64,000 nt of DNA from Schlegelella_A sp965246805 (GTDB lineage Bacteria; Pseudomonadota; Gammaproteobacteria; Burkholderiales; Burkholderiaceae_C), in assembly GCA_965246805.1 (NCBI GenBank), contig CBDFFO010000011.1, positions 62,001 through 126,000 on the forward strand. The letters run 5' to 3'. Below the pieces are notes generated by a model. The model saw only the letters and a program-made list of their open reading frames with translations, had not been told where the DNA came from and ran no database searches. This document shows positions 60,026 through 64,000 of the stretch, one piece after another (position 1 is the first letter of the stretch; every line of letters begins with the position of its first letter). The position numbers and the translations under genes are program-made.

Positions 60026-60919
60026 GTGACCCACGCTCGCGCACACGGCCGCCGACCGGCGTTGCTGATCGTGGGCTGTGGCGATATCGGCCGGCGTGTC
60101 GCTCGTCTGCTCGTCGGCCGATGGCGCGTGATCGCACTGACGACGCGCGCGACGCATGCCGACGCCTTGCGCGCGCTCGGCGTCGTCCCGCTGATCGGCG
60201 ATCTCGACCAGCCCGCCACGTTGCAACGCCTGAGCGGCCTGGCCGATGCGGTGCTCCACCTCGCTCCGCCCGAAGCGGGCAGTGATGTCGACCGGCGCAC
60301 CGCGAACCTGCTGCGCGCACTCGCGCGGCGCGGGCGGGTGCAGCGCATCGTCTACGTCAGCACCAGCGGCGTGTATGGCGACTGCGCCGGCGCCTGGGTC
60401 GACGAGACGCGCACGCCGCAGCCTTCGACCGGTCGCGCGGCGCGGCGCGCCGATGCGGAGCTGAGGTTGCGGGCGCACGGGCGGGCGTTCGGCGTCGGCG
60501 CCACCGTGCTACGCGTTCCCGGCATTTATGCGAGGGACCGCGGCGAGCCGGCGAGCACGCGCGGCGCGCGTGGCTTGCCCGTGCTCGACGACGCCGACGA
60601 CGTCTACACGAACCACATCCACGCCGACGATCTGGCACGCCTCTGCATCGCGGCGCTGTTTCGCGGCAAGCCGCAACGCGTGATCAACATCAGCGACGAC
60701 AGCGCGCTGAAGATGGGCGCGTACTTCGATCTCGCGGCCGATCTCGCGCACGTCGCGCGACCCCCGCGCATCGCGCGCGCGCAGGGGCCCGCGCACCTGT
60801 CGCCGATGCAGCTGAGCTTCATGGGTGAATCGCGCAGGCTCGTCAACACGCGCATGAAGCAGGAGCTGCGCGTCGCGCTGCGTTACCCGGTTGTCGAAGA
60901 CGGCTTGCGTGCGACATGA
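59990..60919 (+). CDS. NAD-dependent epimerase/dehydratase family protein (extended SDR)
   Basis: A protein of about 300 residues. After a repetitive N-terminus the Rossmann motif LLIVGCGDIGRRVARLL appears, then ADAVLHLAPP, IVYVSTSGVYGDCAGAWVDE with the SDR Ser/Tyr region, and VLRVPGIYARDRG. The conserved YxxxK Lys is not obvious (GRAARRADAELRL follows), as in the YeeZ-like atypical SDRs, so catalysis is uncertain. Three possible starts (GTG 59990, ATG 60002, ATG 60014) lie in a tandem repeat; I list the longest. Confidence 0.78.
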   Translation: MNANMNAHMNATVTHARAHGRRPALLIVGCGDIGRRVARLLVGRWRVIALTTRATHADALRALGVVPLIGDLDQPATLQRLSGLADAVLHLAPPEAGSDVDRRTANLLRALARRGRVQRIVYVSTSGVYGDCAGAWVDETRTPQPSTGRAARRADAELRLRAHGRAFGVGATVLRVPGIYARDRGEPASTRGARGLPVLDDADDVYTNHIHADDLARLCIAALFRGKPQRVINISDDSALKMGAYFDLAADLAHVARPPRIARAQGPAHLSPMQLSFMGESRRLVNTRMKQELRVALRYPVVEDGLRAT

Positions 60920-61088
60920 ACGTGCCGCTTGCGTTGTTCGGAAAGCCCGGCGGGCGACTCGGCCAGCAGGTCTGCGTCGATGCCATTCCCGGCGCCTACG
61001 GGGGGCGATGCGATGCAGCCGTCTGCGGATTGCGGCGACTTCAGGGGCGACGCGCCGTGACCCTTCGTCACCGTTCCCGACCCATTCG

Positions 61089-61988
61089 ATGAAGGTCCTG
61101 CTCATCACCGATCCACTGCCGCCGACACCTTTCATCGGCGCCATCGGCCCGCTCGCGCCCGAGCTCGAGCTCGTCCCCTATCGCGCCGACCTGACCGACG
61201 ACGAGCTCGCCGATATCGATGTCGCGCTCGGCTGGCGCATGCCCGACGGCATCGCCGCCCGCATGCCAAAGCTCGGCTGGGTCTGTTCGATCGCGGCCGG
61301 CGTCGAGAAGCTGCTGGTGCCCGATCTGGCACCGCACGTCGTGGTCTCGCGCATCGTCGATCGCGAACAGGCCGCTGGCATCGCCCAGTACGTGGTGACG
61401 ATGGTGCTGCGCCATGCGCGCCAACTCGAGCTCTACGAACAACAGCAACGCGACCGCGCATGGAAACGCAAACCGCTCGCGCTCGCAACGCATCGCGTGG
61501 TCGTGTTGGGCACCGGTGCGATGGGAAGCGCGATCGTCGAATGGCTGAACCGGGTTGGCTTGCAGGCGACCGGATGGAACCGGCGCTCGAACGAAGCGTT
61601 CGCCGAGGCGCTCGGCGGCAACGACATCGTCGTCTGCGCGCTGCCGCTCACCGACGAAACCGACGGCATCCTGGACGCCGACGCGTTCGCGGCGATGAAG
61701 GCGGGCAGCTATCTCGTCAACGTGGCGCGCGGTGCGCATGTCGTCGAGCCCGACCTGATCGCGGCGGTGCGCTCGGGCCACCTCGCCGGCGCCGCGCTTG
61801 ATGTGCAACGGCGCGAGCCGATGCCTCACGACGACCCGCTCTGGACCGTGCCGGGCATCACCGTCACGCCGCACATCGCCGCGCAGTCGTCGCCGGCGAC
61901 GATCGTGCGGCAGTTCCTCGACGCGCTGCGCGCGTTGCAGCGCGGAGAAGGCGTGCCGAACGCGGTCGACCGGTCGCGCGGCTATTGA
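61089..61988 (+). CDS. ghrA: glyoxylate/hydroxypyruvate reductase A (2-hydroxyacid dehydrogenase)
   Basis: A 299-residue D-2-hydroxyacid dehydrogenase. The NAD(P) fold VVVLGTGAMGSAIVEWLNRVG, NRRSNEAF after the second strand (favouring NADP), LPLTDETDGILDADAFAAMKAGSYLVNVARG (catalytic Arg region follows) and ITVTPHIAAQS with the catalytic His fit the GhrA subgroup. It reduces glyoxylate or hydroxypyruvate in the cytosol. The start at 61089 gives MKVLLITDP; the frame upstream is non-coding in composition. Confidence 0.88.
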   Translation: MKVLLITDPLPPTPFIGAIGPLAPELELVPYRADLTDDELADIDVALGWRMPDGIAARMPKLGWVCSIAAGVEKLLVPDLAPHVVVSRIVDREQAAGIAQYVVTMVLRHARQLELYEQQQRDRAWKRKPLALATHRVVVLGTGAMGSAIVEWLNRVGLQATGWNRRSNEAFAEALGGNDIVVCALPLTDETDGILDADAFAAMKAGSYLVNVARGAHVVEPDLIAAVRSGHLAGAALDVQRREPMPHDDPLWTVPGITVTPHIAAQSSPATIVRQFLDALRALQRGEGVPNAVDRSRGY

Positions 61989-62018
61989 GCACCGACCGCG
62001 CCGCGGCCAGGGCGACGC

Positions 62019-62612
62019 TCAGCGTCGACGACGCACGAACGGCGGCTGCCCGCGCCAGTACCGGATAGTGAGCCAGCCGCCGAGCATGCCGCCCAGGTGC
62101 GCGAAGTGCGCGACGCCGGAATTCATCACGTAGACGCCCTGGTAGAGCTCGACCAGGCCGTAGAGGCCGACGAAATACTTGGCCTTCATCGGCAACACGA
62201 AGAACACCAGGATCACGCGATTCGGGTAAAGCATCGCGAAGGCGAGCAGCAGCCCGAAGATGCCACCCGAGGCGCCGATCGTCGGGCTCGTCGCGCCGAG
62301 TGCGTAGTTCACGACCAGTTGCGTCAGCGCCGCGGCCAGGACGCTTGCGCCATAGAACTGGACGAAGCGCTTTTCGCCCCAAACCTCTTCGAGTTGCGCG
62401 CCGAACATCCAGAGGCCCAGCATGTTGAAGAACAGGTGGTTGAAATCGAAGTGCAGGAACGCGTAGGTGACCACCTGCCACGGCATGAACTGCGGACCGA
62501 GCGGCCACAGATAGAACCAGCGCACCACCTCGCCCCCGACCAGCGACTGCAGGAAGAACACGCCCACGTTGATGATCAACAGCGTGCGCGTGACGGCGGG
62601 AATCGGAGGCAT
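62019..62612 (-). CDS. rhomboid family intramembrane serine protease
   Basis: A 197-residue protein with six helices. HFDFNHLFFNMLGLWMFG holds the loop-1/helix-2 His-Asn pair; GASGGIFG holds the catalytic Ser115, and AHFAHLGGMLGGW the catalytic His172. It is the basic six-helix bacterial rhomboid without extra domains. It cleaves membrane proteins within the bilayer; the substrate is unknown. The ATG at 62612 fits. Confidence 0.93.
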   Translation of the reverse strand: MPPIPAVTRTLLIINVGVFFLQSLVGGEVVRWFYLWPLGPQFMPWQVVTYAFLHFDFNHLFFNMLGLWMFGAQLEEVWGEKRFVQFYGASVLAAALTQLVVNYALGATSPTIGASGGIFGLLLAFAMLYPNRVILVFFVLPMKAKYFVGLYGLVELYQGVYVMNSGVAHFAHLGGMLGGWLTIRYWRGQPPFVRRRR

Positions 62613-62742
62613 GCGTGCTTTCGGCGGCGGTGAACTCCGAAGAGTTTATAGGCCGGGCAGCGGCCGCTCGGGCGGCAAGCCCATCAAGGCGAGTCGAGGC
62701 AACGCCGTCGATGTGGCAAACTCCGCGGCCCCGCACAGAGCG

Positions 62743-62827
62743 GCCTCGGTGGCGAAATTGGTAGACGCGCTGGACTCAAAATCCTGTTCCGCAAGGAGTG
62801 CCGGTTCGATTCCGGCCCGAGGCACCA
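62743..62827 (+). tRNA. tRNA-Leu(CAA)
   Basis: An 85-nt class II tRNA. Acceptor GCCTCGG/CCGAGGC, D-arm GCGAAATTGGTAGACGC, anticodon arm CTGGA-CTCAAAA-TCCTG (anticodon CAA), a 13-nt variable arm with TCC-GCAA-GGA, T-arm GCCGG-TTCGATT-CCGGC and an encoded ACCA end. The anticodon stem has a U28-U42 mismatch where a U-A pair is usual. Confidence 0.94.
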
Positions 62828-62843
62828 CGGATCTCTGTGTGCA

Positions 62844-63662
62844 TCACGGCGCGAGCCGCGAAGGGGGCAACTGACCGGTCGCCCGCAGCGGCCCATCGTC
62901 CACCGCCGCGGTCTGCCCGGTGACCAGCCGCGCGCCGAGGCGCGACCCTTCTGGACCCGCCGACTTGCGCAGCACGATCATCGAGTTCGCGAACTCGACG
63001 CTTGCCACCTCGCCCGCGTGCATGAACGACGGAAACCGCGAGCGCGGAAAGAACGACGTGAACAGGACCGCCGGGTCGAGTTCGCGCGCCCAGTGCTCGG
63101 CGTTGACCAAGTCGGCGATCAGTTTGAAGAACGCCTGCGCGCTGTTGCGCTTCAGGATGCCACCACCCCACGGCTCCCAGAACAGCGTGTGGGTGTCTTC
63201 GACGATGTAGACGCCGCCCGGCTTCAGGTGCTGGAAGTAGGTGAGAAACGACTGGATGATGTGGTCCGACAGATGCGAACCGTCATCGATCACGACGTCG
63301 AATGACGTGGCATGGCGCAGCACGCCAGCTTCGCCCGCATCGGCATTGGCATCGGCGACGACGACGCGCACGCGCGGGTCTTCGTAGGTGAGACGGGCGC
63401 AGCGCTCGTCGATGTCGCAACCGACAATCACGGTCGCGTTGGGGAAGTAGCGGGACCACACGTCGAGCGAGCCGCCGTTCTGCACGCCGATCTCGAGCAT
63501 CGACAGCGGCCTCTGGCGCAACGGCCCCAAGGTTCGTTCGTAGACCGGGAAATACGCCGACCACTTGTCCGAAACCTTGCCCCGTTGCGCCAGGTGAAGG
63601 TCGAGCAAGGGGGTGGCCGACGAGCCGGCTGGGTTCGACTGCGGTGGATCTGACAAGGCCAT
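62844..63662 (-). CDS. class I SAM-dependent methyltransferase (macrocin-O-methyltransferase-like)
   Basis: A 272-residue protein: DKWSAYFPVYERTLGPLRQRPLSMLEIGVQNGGSLDVWSRYFP (SAM site LEIGVQNGGS), VIVGCDIDERC (acidic loop), FDVVIDDGSHLSDHIIQSFLTYFQHLKPGGVYIVED, with the Asp-Asp metal-type centre of TylF/MycE-like O-methyltransferases and cephalosporin-hydroxylase-like proteins. Such enzymes often modify sugars in surface polysaccharides. The start is ATG 63662; the codon before it is TTG. Downstream on the same strand there is only the tRNA; upstream is a cell-surface-like gene. Confidence 0.8.
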   Translation of the reverse strand: MALSDPPQSNPAGSSATPLLDLHLAQRGKVSDKWSAYFPVYERTLGPLRQRPLSMLEIGVQNGGSLDVWSRYFPNATVIVGCDIDERCARLTYEDPRVRVVVADANADAGEAGVLRHATSFDVVIDDGSHLSDHIIQSFLTYFQHLKPGGVYIVEDTHTLFWEPWGGGILKRNSAQAFFKLIADLVNAEHWARELDPAVLFTSFFPRSRFPSFMHAGEVASVEFANSMIVLRKSAGPEGSRLGARLVTGQTAAVDDGPLRATGQLPPSRLAP

Positions 63663-63695
63663 CAAAAATCTCCGCGTCGGTTGAGGTGGCGAAGT

Positions 63696-64000
63696 CTAAG
63701 GTCGCGCGCCCGACCCATCGAGTGCCACCGGTGCGCCACGTCCCACGAGCTTCAGTTCGAAATCCTGTCCGTTGATGAAGTCGCCCTCGAACGGCACCAG
63801 CATGGGCCGCTCGAGCTGGCCACCGAGGTTGAGCGTCGCGGCCTGGTCGGGCGCGATGCGCAGGCGGTACTTGCCCGGCAGCACCTGGTGGAACAGGTAA
63901 TAGCCGTCGGGCGAGCTGGTGGTCTTGTCGACGACGTTGCCCGACCCGTCGATGAGTTCGACATGCGCATCTCCCACCCCGCGATGCCTGCTGCCATCGT
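63696..64000 (-). CDS. C-terminal end of a protein with a carboxypeptidase-regulatory-like (SdrD-B-type) module (5' end outside window)
   Basis: The frame is open to the window edge: DGSRHRGVGDAHVELIDG, then GNVVDKTTSSPDGYYLFHQVLPGKYRLRIAPDQ, followed by GDFINGQDFELKLVGRG and the stop at 63696. The PDGYYLFHQVLPGKYRLRI stretch is the characteristic prealbumin-like/CarboxypepD_reg or SdrD-B beta-sandwich repeat. The rest of the protein cannot be seen, so its location is unknown; such modules usually sit in envelope or surface proteins. It ends 33 bases before the methyltransferase start and may be cotranscribed with it. Confidence 0.7.
   Translation of the reverse strand, partial: DGSRHRGVGDAHVELIDGSGNVVDKTTSSPDGYYLFHQVLPGKYRLRIAPDQAATLNLGGQLERPMLVPFEGDFINGQDFELKLVGRGAPVALDGSGARP

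Noticed and set aside
1..64000. CRISPR arrays, insertion sequences, prophage genes, rRNA genes and riboswitches
   Set aside because: No regularly spaced repeats, transposase or integrase motifs, rRNA segments or recognisable riboswitch cores were found on either strand.

Overview
The window looks like chromosomal DNA of a high-GC beta-proteobacterium of the order Burkholderiales. The signs are the uniform GC-rich codon use, the trxB / Crp-Fnr / ftsK / lolA / rarA neighbourhood, a pyrophosphate-type phosphofructokinase, the livHMGF set, and a ferredoxin-reductase of the type annotated as CDP-6-deoxy-glucoseen reductase in this order. Family and genus cannot be fixed from the sequence alone. 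Apart from one toxin-antitoxin pair and some palindromic repeats I see no mobile element, phage or CRISPR array.

Layout. 1-6897 (+): aromatic catabolism. It opens with the tail of pcaB, then a PcaC-PcaD fusion (protocatechuate branch of the beta-ketoadipate pathway), then hmgA-fahA (homogentisate/tyrosine branch) and an orphan CoxL-like molybdenum hydroxylase. 6898-11137: a doubly broken pseudogene, small secreted proteins and two AI-2E-family (PerM-type) permeases. 11239-17503 (-): tRNA-Thr(CGU), PPi-phosphofructokinase, pepN, a Phd/VapC-type toxin-antitoxin module with a readable operator, and prfB with its programmed frameshift. 17565-33403: hydrolase, acetyltransferase, acyl-CoA synthetase, CHRD protein, two YihY-family membrane proteins flanking a sulfatase, plsY, a RidA-like gene, trpS, purN, a DUF1345 protein, an RsmB-type methyltransferase, a fatty-acid desaturase, rpmB-rpmG and trxB. 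33615-38971 (+): Crp/Fnr regulator, ftsK, lolA, rarA. 39086-42984 (+): branched-chain amino-acid ABC transporter livHMGF without a binding protein. 43026-46564: DPP-IV-like peptidase, DUF3224 protein and a GNAT acetyltransferase.

46665-58579 is the most distinctive part: an aryl-polyene-like (xanthomonadin/APE-type) lipid assembly and export locus. A tightly coupled minus-strand operon runs ACP, COG4648-type membrane protein, AMP-ligase, hot-dog dehydratase, LpxL-like acyltransferase, LolA-like carrier, MMPL/RND exporter, NodB-type deacetylase, methyltransferase, second dehydratase, ketoreductase. Neighbouring genes are joined mostly by 4-base ATGA or GTGA overlaps. It converges on a plus-strand group of a membrane protein, a PlsC-like acyltransferase and a GT2 glycosyltransferase. 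Activation (ligase), carrier (ACP), reduction and dehydration, tailoring, acyl transfer and export are all present, but no ketosynthase is encoded anywhere in the window.

58870-64000: ferredoxin-reductase, SDR-fold epimerase, GhrA-type 2-hydroxyacid dehydrogenase, rhomboid protease, tRNA-Leu(CAA), a SAM methyltransferase, and the C-terminal end of a protein with a carboxypeptidase-regulatory-like module that runs off the right edge.
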